From positions 1-52,069 of the forward strand of contig NZ_JAJAUZ010000053.1 of NCBI RefSeq assembly GCF_020532645.1: a stretch of DNA of 52,069 bases, written 5' to 3'. A program made the position numbers and the translations under genes. Of this stretch, positions 14,827-24,184 are shown piece by piece. The first letter of the stretch is position 1. Every line of letters begins with the position of its first letter. Source of the stretch: Streptomyces bambusae. GTDB lineage: Bacteria > Actinomycetota > Actinomycetes > Streptomycetales > Streptomycetaceae. Under the pieces are notes generated by a model. That model was given only the letters and a program-made list of their open reading frames with translations. It ran no database searches and was not told where the DNA came from.

Positions 14827-17800
14827 ATGCGCCCGATATCGCGCACGGCACTGGGGGCGGCGACAGCCGCGGTCCTCGCCGTCACGGCAGTCGCCCCGTC
14901 GTCGGCACAGCCGCACGGCGGGACGTCGGGGAAGAGACCACTCGTCGGCAGCGCGGCGGCCGGAAAGCAACCCTCCGGCCCCGTCACCGTGACCCTCGTC
15001 ACCGGTGACCGGATCCTGGTCTCCACCGACGCCGCCGGCCGCACCGCCGCCACCGCCATGCCCCGCGCAGACGGCTCCCAGCCGCTCGTACAGACCCGCC
15101 GGACCGGCAAGGACCTGTACGTCTACCCCCAGGCCGCCACCGCGGCCCTCGCCGCCGGCCGGGTCGACGAGGAGCTCTTCAACGTCACCGGCCTCATCCG
15201 GCAGGGCTACGACGACGCGCACACCGGGAAGCTCCCGCTCATCGCCGTCTACGAGGACACCCCGGTCACCGCCCGCAGCGCCCCCGCCGCCCCGCGCGGC
15301 GCCGCCCGCACCCTGGTCCTGCCCTCCGTCGGCGGCACCGCCCTCAGCGCCGACAAGGCCCGCGCCGCCGACTTCTGGTCCGACGTCACCCGGCCCCGCG
15401 CCCGCGCCGCCGGGCAGCTGAAGAAGCTGTGGCTCGACGGCAAGGTGCAGGCCACCCTGGAACACTCCACCCGGCAGGTCAACGCCCCCGCCGCCTGGGC
15501 CGCCGGCCTCGACGGCACCGGCACCAAGGTCGCCGTCCTCGACACCGGCAGCGACCTCGGCCACCCCGACCTCAAGGGCCGGATCGCCGCCGCCGAGAAC
15601 TTCACCGACTCCGACACCGCCGAGGACCGCCAGGGCCACGGCACCCACACCATCTCCACCGTCGGCGGCTCCGGCGCCGCGAGCGGCGGCGCGAAGAAGG
15701 GCGTCGCCCCGGGGGCGCAGCTCCTCAGCGGCAAGGTCCTCAACGACCACGGCCACGGCCAGGACTCATGGATCATCGCCGGCATGGAATGGGCCGTCGC
15801 CCAGCGGGCCGACGTCGTCTCCATGAGCCTCGGCAACCCGTCCGAGACCGACTGCACCGACCCGATGAGCACCGCCGCCGAGAAGCTCGCGCAGACCAGC
15901 GGCACCCTCTTCGTCATCGCCGCCGGCAACTCCGGCCCCGGCAACAACACCGTCTCCTCCCCGGGCTGCACCCCCGGCGTGCTGACCGTCGGCGCCGTCG
16001 ACCGCGACGACACCACCGCCTCCTTCTCCAGCCGCGGCCCGGCCGGCCTCGCCCACACCCTCAAGCCGGAGATCACCGCCCCCGGCGTCGGGATCTCCGC
16101 GGCCGCCGCCGGCGGCCGGGGCGTGTACGCGTACCAGTCCATGTCCGGCACCTCGATGGCCACCCCGCACGTCGCCGGCGCCGCCGCCGTCGTCAAGCAG
16201 CGCCACCCCGACTGGACGCCGCAGCAGATCAAGGCGGCCCTCACCGGCTCCGCGCACACCGCGATCCCCGGCGACGTGCGCCAGACCGGCGCCGGGCGGC
16301 TCGACGTGAAGGCAGCCGCCCGCACCACCGTCACCGGCGCTCCCGCCGTCCAGGGCGGCACCCACCGCTGGCCCCAGCACAGCAGCGACCGCACCACCGT
16401 CGACCTCCCGTACACCAACCACGGCGCCCGGCCCGTCACCCTCCGGCTGGCCGTCGCCAAGGTCACCGGCAACGACGGCTCCGCCGTCCGCAGCCCGCTG
16501 GCCCGCCTCGGCCGCAGCACCGTCACCGTGCCCGCCGGCGCCACCGTCAAGGTCCCGCTGGCCCTCGACCCGGCCGCCCGCCTCGACCGCGCCCAGTACG
16601 GCGACGTCACCGGCCGGGTCCTCGCCACCGCGGACGGCGTGCGCGTCTCCACCCCCTTCGCCCTGTACGTCGAACCGCAGACGGTCACCCTGCGCGTCAA
16701 GCTGACCGACCGCGCGGGCAAGCCGGCCGCCGGCCCCTCGTCCGTCGACGTCATCGGCACCGACGACGCCTCCGGCGAGCGCCGCTTCAACGAGGGCGCC
16801 GCCGAGCAGGTCTACCGGATCCGACCCGGTGCGTACTTCCTCTCCGCGTTCGTCGCCACCCCCGACGCCGGCGAGGGCGCCGAGCTGATCGACTCGCTCA
16901 CCTACCTCGGCCGCCCGCAGGTCGAGATCCGCAAGGACACGACCGTCGTCCTCGACGCCCGCACGGCGTCCCGGCTGCGGATCGCCGCCGACCGGCCCAC
17001 CGAGGCCCGCTCCACCACCCTGTCCTTCGCCCGCAGCTGGGACGACACCTGGCTGCACTCCGGCACCGCCATGGGCGGCCGCACCATCCGCGGCTACTAC
17101 GCCTCCGTCGACGGCCGCCCGGCCGACGGCGGGTTCGAGTTCGGCAGCCACTGGCGGGCCAGCGCACCGCAGATCGCCGCGCTGAAGGTGGCCGGCGGCC
17201 CGGTCCTGCACCCGCTGACCGCCTCCCTCGGCAGCGACAACCTCGACGGCACCGGCAGCGCCCCGCTCGTCGACGCCGGCACCGGCACCCCCGCCGAGCT
17301 GGCCGCGGCCGGCGCGAAGGGGGCCGCGGTCCTCGTCAAGGCGACGGACGGCGGCCTCGCCGGCCTTGCCCGCGACGCCAAGGCCGCCGGTGCCCGGGTC
17401 CTGATCGCGCACCGCGACGCCCCCGGCCGCTGGACCGGCTTCACCGGCTACGGCGGCGGTGCCCTGCCCGCCCTCACCATCGAGCGCACCGAGGCCCGCG
17501 AGGTCCTCGGCCGCCTCGCCACCGGCCCGGCCACCCTCACCTGGACGGCCACCGCCAACAGCCCGTACGTCTACAACCTCGCCCAGACCGAGACCGGCGC
17601 GGTGCGCGGCGACCGGACCTACCGGGTGCGCGACCGCGACCTGGCCGCCGTCCGCGCCCGCTACGGATCCATGGGCGTGGCCGCCGACTACGTCGACGTC
17701 GTCGGCGCCTACCGGCCGCTCGGCAACGCCGTGTTCTTCGGCGCGCTGGAGACCGTCGCCGCGCCCTCGCAGCGCACCGAGTACTACAGCGCCGGGGACA

Positions 17801-18585
17801 CCTCCTGGGACCACCTGGTCTCGTCCAGCTTCCCCTGGGGCGAGTTCATGACCGACCGGCAGCGCACGTACGCCGGGGGCGAGCGGCGCAGCGAGCGCTG
17901 GTACGACGGCGTGATCGCCCCGGTCGCCGCGCGGGACAGCGCCGGCAGGCGGATGCTCGCCGCCGAACGCCAGGGCAACCTGATCGGCTTCGGCTCCGCG
18001 ATGTGGGGCGACAGCGGCCACTACGCGCAGCAGGGCGGCTTCGGAGACATCGGCAACGTGGTCCTCACGCGGGACGGCGAGCAGATCGGCGAAAGCCCGT
18101 ACCCGTCCGGCGTGTTCGAGGTGCCTGCCGAGCCGGGACGCTACGAACTCACCCAGTCCGTCATGAAGTTCGGCGCACCGGCCCGGGTCTGGAAGCGGTC
18201 CACCGCCGTGCGGACCACGTGGGCGTTCACCTCGCGGCTCGACGAGTCCGCGTACTCGCAGCCGCTGCCGGTCCTCTTCCCCGGCTACGCGCTCCCCGAG
18301 GACGGACTCAAGACGCTCGCGGCCGCCGACGGCCAGGTCATCGGACTGACCGTCACCGGCCACGGCGGGTACGCCCCGGCGCCGATCGCCGCCGCCCGGC
18401 TGTCGTACTCGTACGACGGCGAGCACTGGACCGCGGCGAAGGTCACCGAGCGCCACGGCCGGTGGACCGCGCTGGTCGACCACGCCGGCGCAGCCGGCAA
18501 GCAGGTGTCCCTCAAGGCCGAACTGACCGACAGGAACGGCGCATCCGTCACCCAGACGGTGGAACGCGCCTACGACGTGCGCTAG
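14827..18585 (+). CDS. Large secreted S8 (subtilisin-like) serine peptidase
   Basis: 1252 aa. A typical signal peptide (MRPISRTALGAATAAVLAV...APSSAQ) is followed by a propeptide-like region to about residue 215. The peptidase domain has the triad Asp239 (AVLDTGS), His271 (GHGTHT) and Ser443 (GTSMATPH), plus the oxyanion Asn in AAGNSGPG. About 750 C-terminal residues are beta-rich and of unclear fold; many Streptomyces S8 proteins share this long tail. ATG 14827 has GGGGAGAG 4-6 nt upstream. It is exported by Sec, and its natural substrate is unknown. Confidence 0.92.
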   Translation: MRPISRTALGAATAAVLAVTAVAPSSAQPHGGTSGKRPLVGSAAAGKQPSGPVTVTLVTGDRILVSTDAAGRTAATAMPRADGSQPLVQTRRTGKDLYVYPQAATAALAAGRVDEELFNVTGLIRQGYDDAHTGKLPLIAVYEDTPVTARSAPAAPRGAARTLVLPSVGGTALSADKARAADFWSDVTRPRARAAGQLKKLWLDGKVQATLEHSTRQVNAPAAWAAGLDGTGTKVAVLDTGSDLGHPDLKGRIAAAENFTDSDTAEDRQGHGTHTISTVGGSGAASGGAKKGVAPGAQLLSGKVLNDHGHGQDSWIIAGMEWAVAQRADVVSMSLGNPSETDCTDPMSTAAEKLAQTSGTLFVIAAGNSGPGNNTVSSPGCTPGVLTVGAVDRDDTTASFSSRGPAGLAHTLKPEITAPGVGISAAAAGGRGVYAYQSMSGTSMATPHVAGAAAVVKQRHPDWTPQQIKAALTGSAHTAIPGDVRQTGAGRLDVKAAARTTVTGAPAVQGGTHRWPQHSSDRTTVDLPYTNHGARPVTLRLAVAKVTGNDGSAVRSPLARLGRSTVTVPAGATVKVPLALDPAARLDRAQYGDVTGRVLATADGVRVSTPFALYVEPQTVTLRVKLTDRAGKPAAGPSSVDVIGTDDASGERRFNEGAAEQVYRIRPGAYFLSAFVATPDAGEGAELIDSLTYLGRPQVEIRKDTTVVLDARTASRLRIAADRPTEARSTTLSFARSWDDTWLHSGTAMGGRTIRGYYASVDGRPADGGFEFGSHWRASAPQIAALKVAGGPVLHPLTASLGSDNLDGTGSAPLVDAGTGTPAELAAAGAKGAAVLVKATDGGLAGLARDAKAAGARVLIAHRDAPGRWTGFTGYGGGALPALTIERTEAREVLGRLATGPATLTWTATANSPYVYNLAQTETGAVRGDRTYRVRDRDLAAVRARYGSMGVAADYVDVVGAYRPLGNAVFFGALETVAAPSQRTEYYSAGDTSWDHLVSSSFPWGEFMTDRQRTYAGGERRSERWYDGVIAPVAARDSAGRRMLAAERQGNLIGFGSAMWGDSGHYAQQGGFGDIGNVVLTRDGEQIGESPYPSGVFEVPAEPGRYELTQSVMKFGAPARVWKRSTAVRTTWAFTSRLDESAYSQPLPVLFPGYALPEDGLKTLAAADGQVIGLTVTGHGGYAPAPIAAARLSYSYDGEHWTAAKVTERHGRWTALVDHAGAAGKQVSLKAELTDRNGASVTQTVERAYDVR

Positions 18586-18602
18586 TCGCGTCCGCACAGG
18601 CG

Positions 18603-18654
18603 GATCCGCCGGGTGGCCTTCCCGTGGGGGGTGTGGCCGCCCGGCGGATCTTTT
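18603..18654 (+). terminator. Rho-independent terminator of the S8 peptidase gene
   Basis: A 16-bp stem (GATCCGCCGGGTGGCC with GGCCGCCCGGCGGATC, one G-U pair), 16-nt loop, then TTTT. It is the clearest classical terminator in the window. Confidence 0.9.
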
Positions 18655-18727
18655 CTGCTGCATCACGGTGCCGCGGATTTTGCCGATGACCCGTTTTCAC
18701 CCGCCCCGTGCGGCCGACAATAAGGGC

Positions 18728-20962
18728 ATGAGTCAGCAGGAGGGCACGGACGACTGGTGGCAGCGCCTCTACGCGGACCCCGCCCCGGACCCCGCCCCAC
18801 CCCCGGCCCCCCGCGAGCCCGCACCCCCGGACACGGTGGACACCCGCTTCGCCACCGCCGCCCGCCTCGTCTCCGACACCCCCCTCCCGCCCGAGCCGGA
18901 CGGAGCCCCGGCCGATCCTCCGCCGCAGCCCGCGGCTGCGCCGGGCGCGGATCCCGTCGTCTCGTCCGCCGGGCAGGGCGTGCCCGGGCCGGTTGGAGGC
19001 CCGGCCGATCCGCCGGTGACCCCGCCGTCGTCCGCGGCTGCGCCGGGCGCGGATCCCGTCGCTACGTCCGCCGGGTATGGTCCACCCGCGCGGGGCGGCG
19101 TCCCAGCTGATCCGCCGGCGCCGGCTCCCGGCGTCGCGTCGACCGCTCCGCATGCGGGCCACGCCCTGCCCACGCCGGGCGCGGGTCCCGCCGGCTCGCC
19201 TCCCGGCTTCGGTCCGGCCGTGCCCGGCGACATCCACGCCGACCTGCCCGCGTCCCCGCCGGACGCAGAACCCGCAGGCCTGGACGCCGGGTTCGGCCCG
19301 CCCGTGCCCGGCGACATCCCCGCCGACCTGCCCGCGTCCCCGCCGCAGTCCGCGGCGGCGCTGGGTGTGGCTCCCGCCGGGTACGGCCGGCCCGCGCCGG
19401 GCGGCGTTCCCGTCGGCACCCCCGCACCCCCACCGCACCCCGCGGCGGCTCCCGCCGGGTACCGCCCGCCCCCGTCTGGCGGGGCCACTGCCGGCCGGGT
19501 CCCGCCCGGGGAGGGGAAGGTCCCCGCCGGTCCGCCGCGGTCGGCGGCCGCGCCCGGTGCCGGGAGCGCCCCGGCCGCGCCCACCGCTCCGCCACTGGTT
19601 CCGCCGCAGCCCGCTGCGCCCGTGGCCGGGTACGGCCCGCCTCCGGTGATGCCGGAGGCGACGGCCCGGCACGGCGCCGAGGACGCGCTGCGTGCGGCGG
19701 ACCGAAGTGCCGCCGAGCCAGGGGCGGTTGCGCCGCGGAGCGCAGCCGCCGGAGATGCCGAGACGGTGGGGGACGCGTTGTCCGGACAGACGGTACCGGC
19801 GCCGGACGGGACGCCCGCCGGTCCGCCGCTTCCTCCGGCGGAGCGCGACGCGGACGGACCGGGCCCGCGGACCGCGACACTGCCCGACGGCGCCCTGGCC
19901 GTGGGCGGCACCGGGCAGGGCGCGCCGCCGGGACCGGCCGCTGACGGCCCGGCGGCCGTGCCCCGGCCGCCCGCGCCCCGCGCCGCCCCGGACGACGACC
20001 CCGCCGCATACCCGCGCGCCGCCCCGGAAGCCCGGCCCCTCATCCCCCCGCAGCAGGGCCCCGTCGCCGACGGGACCGGGTTCGCGTGGGGGCGGCTGAA
20101 CCTGCCGCCGGCGGAGGCGGCCGGGCGGGGGGAGCGGTTCGACGTACGGCACCTGGGGGAGCGGCCGCCCACCTACGAAGGGGAGCCTGGGGCGCTGCCG
20201 TACGCCGATGCCGCGGACCTGGACGCCCTGGTCCCGGACACCGTCCTCGAAGGGGCCCGGCACGGTACGTACACCCTGCGGGCCGTGTCCGTGCGCGGGG
20301 ACTCCGCCCGCTACCGCGGCGAGGCGCGCCGGGACTTCCTGCTCACCGCCCGCTTCGGCACCGGCGACGACGCCCTGGTGCTCATCGCCGCCGCCGGCGG
20401 GGACCGGGCCGCCGAAGGGGCCCGTGAGGCCGACGCCGAGCTGTGCAGGTGGATCGCCGGGGCCATCGGCCGCAGCCAGCAGCGGCTGGGCGCCGACATC
20501 CGGGCCGGCCGTCGCGACGACCTGCGGTCCGGGCTCCAGCGGCTCACCGACCGCGGCTACGGCCGGCTGCGCGCGGACGGCGCCCCGCAGCCCGCCGGGC
20601 TCCGCTGTCTGCTGCTGCCCATCGACCCGGAGTGCCGCACCCGCATCGCCTTCGGCACCGGTCAGGGCGGCCTGTTCCGGCTCCGTGACGGCACCTGGCA
20701 GGACCTGGAGAACCCGGCCTCCGCCGAGGACGCCTTCCGCTTCCGGGCTTCCGTGGCCCGGGCCGGCGACACCCTGCTCCTGTGCACCGGCGGCCTCGCC
20801 GCACCGATGCGCGAGGAGCCCGTGTTCCCGGCCGAACTCGCCACCCGCTGGGGCCCGGACTCCGACGTCCCGCCCGGCCTCGCCGCCTTCCTCGCGGACA
20901 CCACCGTCCGCCTGAAGGGCTACGCCGACGACCGCACCGCAGTCGCCGTCTGGGAGACATAG
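18728..20962 (+). CDS. Proline-rich protein with degenerate PP2C-like phosphatase domain
   Basis: 744 aa. Residues about 15-450 are Pro/Ala/Gly-rich and built from imperfect repeats of 28-34 residues, with units such as GYGPPARGGVPADPP and VPGDIPADLPASPP. Residues about 490-744 resemble PP2C: RYRGEARRDFLLTARFG, LVLIAAAGGDRAAEGA, RIAFGTGQGGLFRLRDG, DTLLLCTGGLAAPM and YADDRTAVAVW. The canonical NED and ADGMGG metal ligands are replaced (RRD, AAAGGD), so catalysis is doubtful. ATG 18728 has a GACAAT hexamer ending 6 nt upstream and TAAGGG too close for a normal Shine-Dalgarno, which suggests a leaderless transcript. No membrane segment. Confidence 0.72.
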   Translation: MSQQEGTDDWWQRLYADPAPDPAPPPAPREPAPPDTVDTRFATAARLVSDTPLPPEPDGAPADPPPQPAAAPGADPVVSSAGQGVPGPVGGPADPPVTPPSSAAAPGADPVATSAGYGPPARGGVPADPPAPAPGVASTAPHAGHALPTPGAGPAGSPPGFGPAVPGDIHADLPASPPDAEPAGLDAGFGPPVPGDIPADLPASPPQSAAALGVAPAGYGRPAPGGVPVGTPAPPPHPAAAPAGYRPPPSGGATAGRVPPGEGKVPAGPPRSAAAPGAGSAPAAPTAPPLVPPQPAAPVAGYGPPPVMPEATARHGAEDALRAADRSAAEPGAVAPRSAAAGDAETVGDALSGQTVPAPDGTPAGPPLPPAERDADGPGPRTATLPDGALAVGGTGQGAPPGPAADGPAAVPRPPAPRAAPDDDPAAYPRAAPEARPLIPPQQGPVADGTGFAWGRLNLPPAEAAGRGERFDVRHLGERPPTYEGEPGALPYADAADLDALVPDTVLEGARHGTYTLRAVSVRGDSARYRGEARRDFLLTARFGTGDDALVLIAAAGGDRAAEGAREADAELCRWIAGAIGRSQQRLGADIRAGRRDDLRSGLQRLTDRGYGRLRADGAPQPAGLRCLLLPIDPECRTRIAFGTGQGGLFRLRDGTWQDLENPASAEDAFRFRASVARAGDTLLLCTGGLAAPMREEPVFPAELATRWGPDSDVPPGLAAFLADTTVRLKGYADDRTAVAVWET

Positions 20963-21372
20963 ACCGCCGGCCCGGCCACCGCCGGGTCCCCGTTGCCGGG
21001 TGGGAAATTTCCTCCCCCTCGTGCAGTACGGCCGCCCCGTCCGAGAAGTCCGGTCCGGCGGCCCGGCCCCCGGGGCCGGCCGGACCGCCCGCCGGCACCC
21101 GTCGCATCCCGGCCGCGCCCGCAAAGGCCCTGCTCCCGCGGGCGTCGCGGCCGTTCGAAGGGCCCCCGGCGCCCCGCCGGCGGCCGGTGCCGGGCCGGCT
21201 GCCCGGCCGCTGCTCCGGACCTCCGGCCCGGCCCGTGGAATGTGCCCAGGCCATAGGCCGCCCGCCGGCCACCGGCGGCGCGCCGTGACCCGGTCGTTAC
21301 CGGCAGGAGTGGGCCCGCCCGAGCGGGGCATGCATCCCGTAGACCTGTTCGACCAAGGGGATGTGAGTCGCC
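20963..21372. other. Non-coding region between PP2C-like and ATPase genes
   Basis: About 410 bp with erratic codon usage in all frames. It contains the palindrome GGAAATTTCC (21003-21012), strikingly AT-rich for this DNA, and many short GC palindromes. It probably holds the promoter of the ATPase gene; no sigma hexamer pair could be named. Confidence 0.5.
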
Positions 21373-21915
21373 GTGCGGGTGGGGGCGAAAGCCGGAAGCC
21401 AGCCAAGGAGAGCGCGACCGGCGGCACGGGAGCCGGCCGAGGGTGAGGGCACGGAAGTGGAGGGGGTGACGGGGAGTCGCGGGAAGCAGCCCGGCCGCCG
21501 GCTGAGCCGCTCGGTGCGGAAGGCCGACCTGCGGGCCGTGGGCGAGGTCCGCAGGGCGTTACGGGAACTCCTGCGGCACGGCGGCCGGTCCCCGTGCACC
21601 TCGGTGGCCGAGCTCCTGACCACGGAACTCGTCACCAACGCGCTGGTCCACACCGACCAGGGTGCCGAGGTCACCGCGAGCCTCGTCGGCTCCCGGCTCA
21701 GGGTGGAGGTCCGGGACTTCACGACCCGGCACCCCCGGCCCTACGTACCGTCCGCCGACGACGGTACGCACGGCAGGGGACTCCTCCTGGTCGAGTCGCT
21801 CGCCGAGGCCTGGGGCGTCAGCGCACTCGGCTCCGGCAAGGTCGTCTGGTTCGAACTGGACGGCTTCGGGCCCGGGTCGGACCACGAGCACCACAACGGC
21901 AGCGGCACGAGCTGA
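21373..21915 (+). CDS. RsbW/SpoIIAB-type ATP-binding (anti-sigma-like) protein with a TTA codon
   Basis: 180 aa. An HATPase_c (GHKL) domain is visible: N-box ELLTTELVTNALVH and G-box DDGTHGRGLLLVESLAEAWGV, as in the stand-alone Streptomyces anti-sigma-type kinases. The N-terminal 40 residues are low-complexity; GTG 21373 is taken as start (GGGGAT upstream), but GTG 21457 or 21466 would give a more usual size. Codon 63 (21559-21561) is TTA, within RRALREL, the only in-frame TTA found in the window. Expression should therefore depend on the bldA leucyl-tRNA. Target sigma or anti-anti-sigma factor unknown. Confidence 0.85.
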   Translation: MRVGAKAGSQPRRARPAAREPAEGEGTEVEGVTGSRGKQPGRRLSRSVRKADLRAVGEVRRALRELLRHGGRSPCTSVAELLTTELVTNALVHTDQGAEVTASLVGSRLRVEVRDFTTRHPRPYVPSADDGTHGRGLLLVESLAEAWGVSALGSGKVVWFELDGFGPGSDHEHHNGSGTS

Positions 21916-22009
21916 CGTCCGGGCGTCGCCGGAGCAGCCGGCGACGCATCAGGGGTCCGGCCCGGGCGAGCACCCGGTCCGGACCCCTCTGGGCCGCACG
22001 CCTGCAGGA

Positions 22010-23086
22010 TCAGCCGAACTGCTGCTCCAGATCCTTGAGTTTGCGCTCCAGCGAGTCGAGCCGCGGAATCGTCTGCGTGTCGTCCTCAGCGGTGAGGTCG
22101 ACCGTCCGCGGCCCGTCCTGGCCGTTCCCGCCGACGGCCTGCAGGGAGGGCCGGCCGGGTGCCCCGGAGGCGGGCAGCGGTGAGAGATGGGGCAGTTGTC
22201 CCGACTCCGCTATGGCGGGCTCCGCGCCGACCGGCGCGGAGCCCGACCCCGAGGTGAGTTCCGGGATGTCCAGCTGCCGGGCCCGCTGCCGCCCGAACGC
22301 CCGGTGCTGGCGCCCCAGCGCCCTGATCCGGGCCCGGTCGAGCCGGTGCTGCTCGCGGCGCCGGTGCCGGTCCTGCTCCTTCTCCCGCTTGTCCTCGCGC
22401 ACTTCCTCGACCGCCTCGTCGAGTGTCCGTACGCCCTCCAGCAGCATCAGCGACCAGGCACCGAACGTCTCGCGGGGGGCGCGCAGCCAGCGGACCATGC
22501 GGATCTGCGGCAGCGGCCGCGGGATCAGGCCCTGCTCGCGCAGTGCGGCCCGGCGGGTCTGCTTGAGCGCCCGGTCGAAGAGCACAGCCGCGGAGAGGGA
22601 CATCCCGGCGAAGAACTGCGGGGCCCCGTCGTGGCCGATGCCGCGGGGCGCGTGCACCCAGTTGAACCAGGCCGCCGCCCCGGCGAACATCCACACCAGC
22701 AGGCGGGAGCCGAGGGCCGCGTCGCCGTGGCTGGCCTCGCGGACTGCGAGCACCGAACAGAACATGGCGGCGCCGTCGAGGCCGAAGGGGACCAGGTACT
22801 CCCAGCCGCCGGAGAGGTTGAGGTTCTGCCGGCCGAAGCCGACGAGTCCGTGGAACGAGAGCGCCGCCGCGACCGCGGCGCAGCAGAACAGCAGCACGTA
22901 CGAGGCGGTCCCGTAGATCGCCTCCTTGCGGCGCCGGCGCTCCTCGCTGCGCTCCCAGCTGTCCTCCGCCGCCGCCTTCTCCCCCTCGCGCTTGCCGCGG
23001 GCCAGCACCGCCACTGCCGCAAGTACGCCCAGGATCAACAGGCTGCCGGGAAGCAGCCAGTCCAGCGATATGTCGGTCAGTCTCAT
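22010..23086 (-). CDS. DUF2637 (SpdB-like) membrane protein
   Basis: 358 aa. An N-terminal membrane segment (LLPGSLLILGVLAAVAVLA) is followed by the DUF2637 four-helix region (YVLLFCCAAVAAALSFHGL, WEYLVPFGLDGAAMFCSVLAV, LLVWMFAGAAAWFNWVHA, AGMSLSAAVLFDRAL). A long basic stretch (EDKREKEQDRHRRREQHRLDR) and a coiled-coil-like end (LDSLERKLKDLEQQFG) complete it. DUF2637 includes SpdB spread proteins of Streptomyces plasmids, but chromosomal copies without transfer genes are common. ATG 23086 has AAGGA 6 nt upstream. Role unknown. Confidence 0.83.
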   Translation of the reverse strand: MRLTDISLDWLLPGSLLILGVLAAVAVLARGKREGEKAAAEDSWERSEERRRRKEAIYGTASYVLLFCCAAVAAALSFHGLVGFGRQNLNLSGGWEYLVPFGLDGAAMFCSVLAVREASHGDAALGSRLLVWMFAGAAAWFNWVHAPRGIGHDGAPQFFAGMSLSAAVLFDRALKQTRRAALREQGLIPRPLPQIRMVRWLRAPRETFGAWSLMLLEGVRTLDEAVEEVREDKREKEQDRHRRREQHRLDRARIRALGRQHRAFGRQRARQLDIPELTSGSGSAPVGAEPAIAESGQLPHLSPLPASGAPGRPSLQAVGGNGQDGPRTVDLTAEDDTQTIPRLDSLERKLKDLEQQFG

Positions 23087-23291
23087 CCGGTGTCCTTGCC
23101 TCGCGACTGCGGCTTTCCGGGCGCCATAGTGGCGGATCGGATCAGGGCCGCATGCGGGATTCGGGGCAAGAGGACGCCTTCGGGGGGCGGGGCCCTCCGG
23201 ATAGGGTGATCTGTTCCGAACTGCTTCTCGAATGCTCGGAGTTGCGTTCGAATCGGGGTCGCCCGGGCGGGTGGCGTGAGACCCCGGAGGA

Positions 23292-24155
23292 CTACGGGGT
23301 GGCGGCCGCGGACAGCCGTGCGATCCGGTCCGCGTCGCACGTGCGCGGGCAGGTGGTGCAGGTGTCCTCGGGGCGGACTGTGTAGAAGAAGCAGCAGCTG
23401 GCCCGGTCCCGGGTCGCCAGCTCCTCGCCCTGCGGCCCGGTCAGCTTCCGGAACGCCGCGCCGCCCGTGTACGGGGCGGTCGAGCCGGGCAGCAGCAGCT
23501 CCAGCTCCGCCATGGCCCGCTGCTCCTCGCCGAGCAGGTGCGCCACGTACCAGAGGCTCTCGGCGACCTCGTCGGTCACCATGCCCCACAGCGCCCGCCG
23601 GCCCCGCCGCATCCGCGGGCCGAATCCTTCCAGCACCGGTTCGAGGTGCCGGGACACCGCTGCCCGCACCTCGCCCCGCAGCGCCTCCTCGTCGGCGACC
23701 ACCCGTGCCCGCGGGCTGTCCGCCAGCGGGTCGGAGGGCAGGCACGCGAAGGTCCCGGCGCGCACGGCCATCCGGCCGCGCACCCGGTGGAAGGCGACCG
23801 CGTCCACCGGCAGGTCCGGCACCCGCCGGTCCAGGAACCAGGGCACCGTCACCAGCAGGCAAGCCGGCCAGGCGTACCGGTGCAGGCCGAAGCCCGCCAC
23901 CACGTCCGGCCGGGCCTGCCGCCCGTAGTCCGCCAGCACCTGGGCGTTGTCCCAGGCCAGGAAGGCGTCGAGGGCCGGGCCCCCGGCCGCCAGCTCGGCC
24001 GCGCCGACCCAGCCCGCACCGCACGGGAGGGAGGCGTCCGCCGGGAGTTCCACGACCCGCAGGCCCGAATAGACCCCGGCCATGCGTGCGTACGCGTCCG
24101 CCGCCGGAGAGCCGGCCGGGGCGGAGGTGACGGGGAGCAGAGCGGGGACGGTCAT
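23292..24155 (-). CDS. FhuF-like [2Fe-2S] ferric-siderophore reductase family protein
   Basis: 287 aa. The C-terminus carries the FhuF cluster motif C254-C255-x10-C266-x2-C269 (SCCFFYTVRPEDTCTTC), known to bind an unusual [2Fe-2S] centre that releases iron from siderophores. The middle (HRYAWPACLLVTVPWFLDRRVPDLP) matches the family's siderophore-reductase region. ATG 24155 (MTVPALLPV) is preferred over GTG 24176 because the iron box and promoter lie just upstream. An iron box in front makes iron-repressed expression likely. It is divergent from a GntR regulator. Confidence 0.83.
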   Translation of the reverse strand: MTVPALLPVTSAPAGSPAADAYARMAGVYSGLRVVELPADASLPCGAGWVGAAELAAGGPALDAFLAWDNAQVLADYGRQARPDVVAGFGLHRYAWPACLLVTVPWFLDRRVPDLPVDAVAFHRVRGRMAVRAGTFACLPSDPLADSPRARVVADEEALRGEVRAAVSRHLEPVLEGFGPRMRRGRRALWGMVTDEVAESLWYVAHLLGEEQRAMAELELLLPGSTAPYTGGAAFRKLTGPQGEELATRDRASCCFFYTVRPEDTCTTCPRTCDADRIARLSAAATP

Positions 24156-24184
24156 GGCAGGACCACCGAATCGCACGATCGTTA

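Noticed and set aside
21000..21446. 148-codon GTG-started frame before the ATPase gene (starts VGNFLPLVQYGRP)
   Set aside because: The first dozen codons look plausible, but codon use then becomes erratic and the frame contains TTA, AGG and GGA codons; it has no ribosome site or family. It is treated as non-coding.
21361..21446. 27-codon uORF (GTG 21363) with AAGGGG upstream overlapping the ATPase start
   Set aside because: Short, overlaps the better-supported frame, and its composition is not distinctive.
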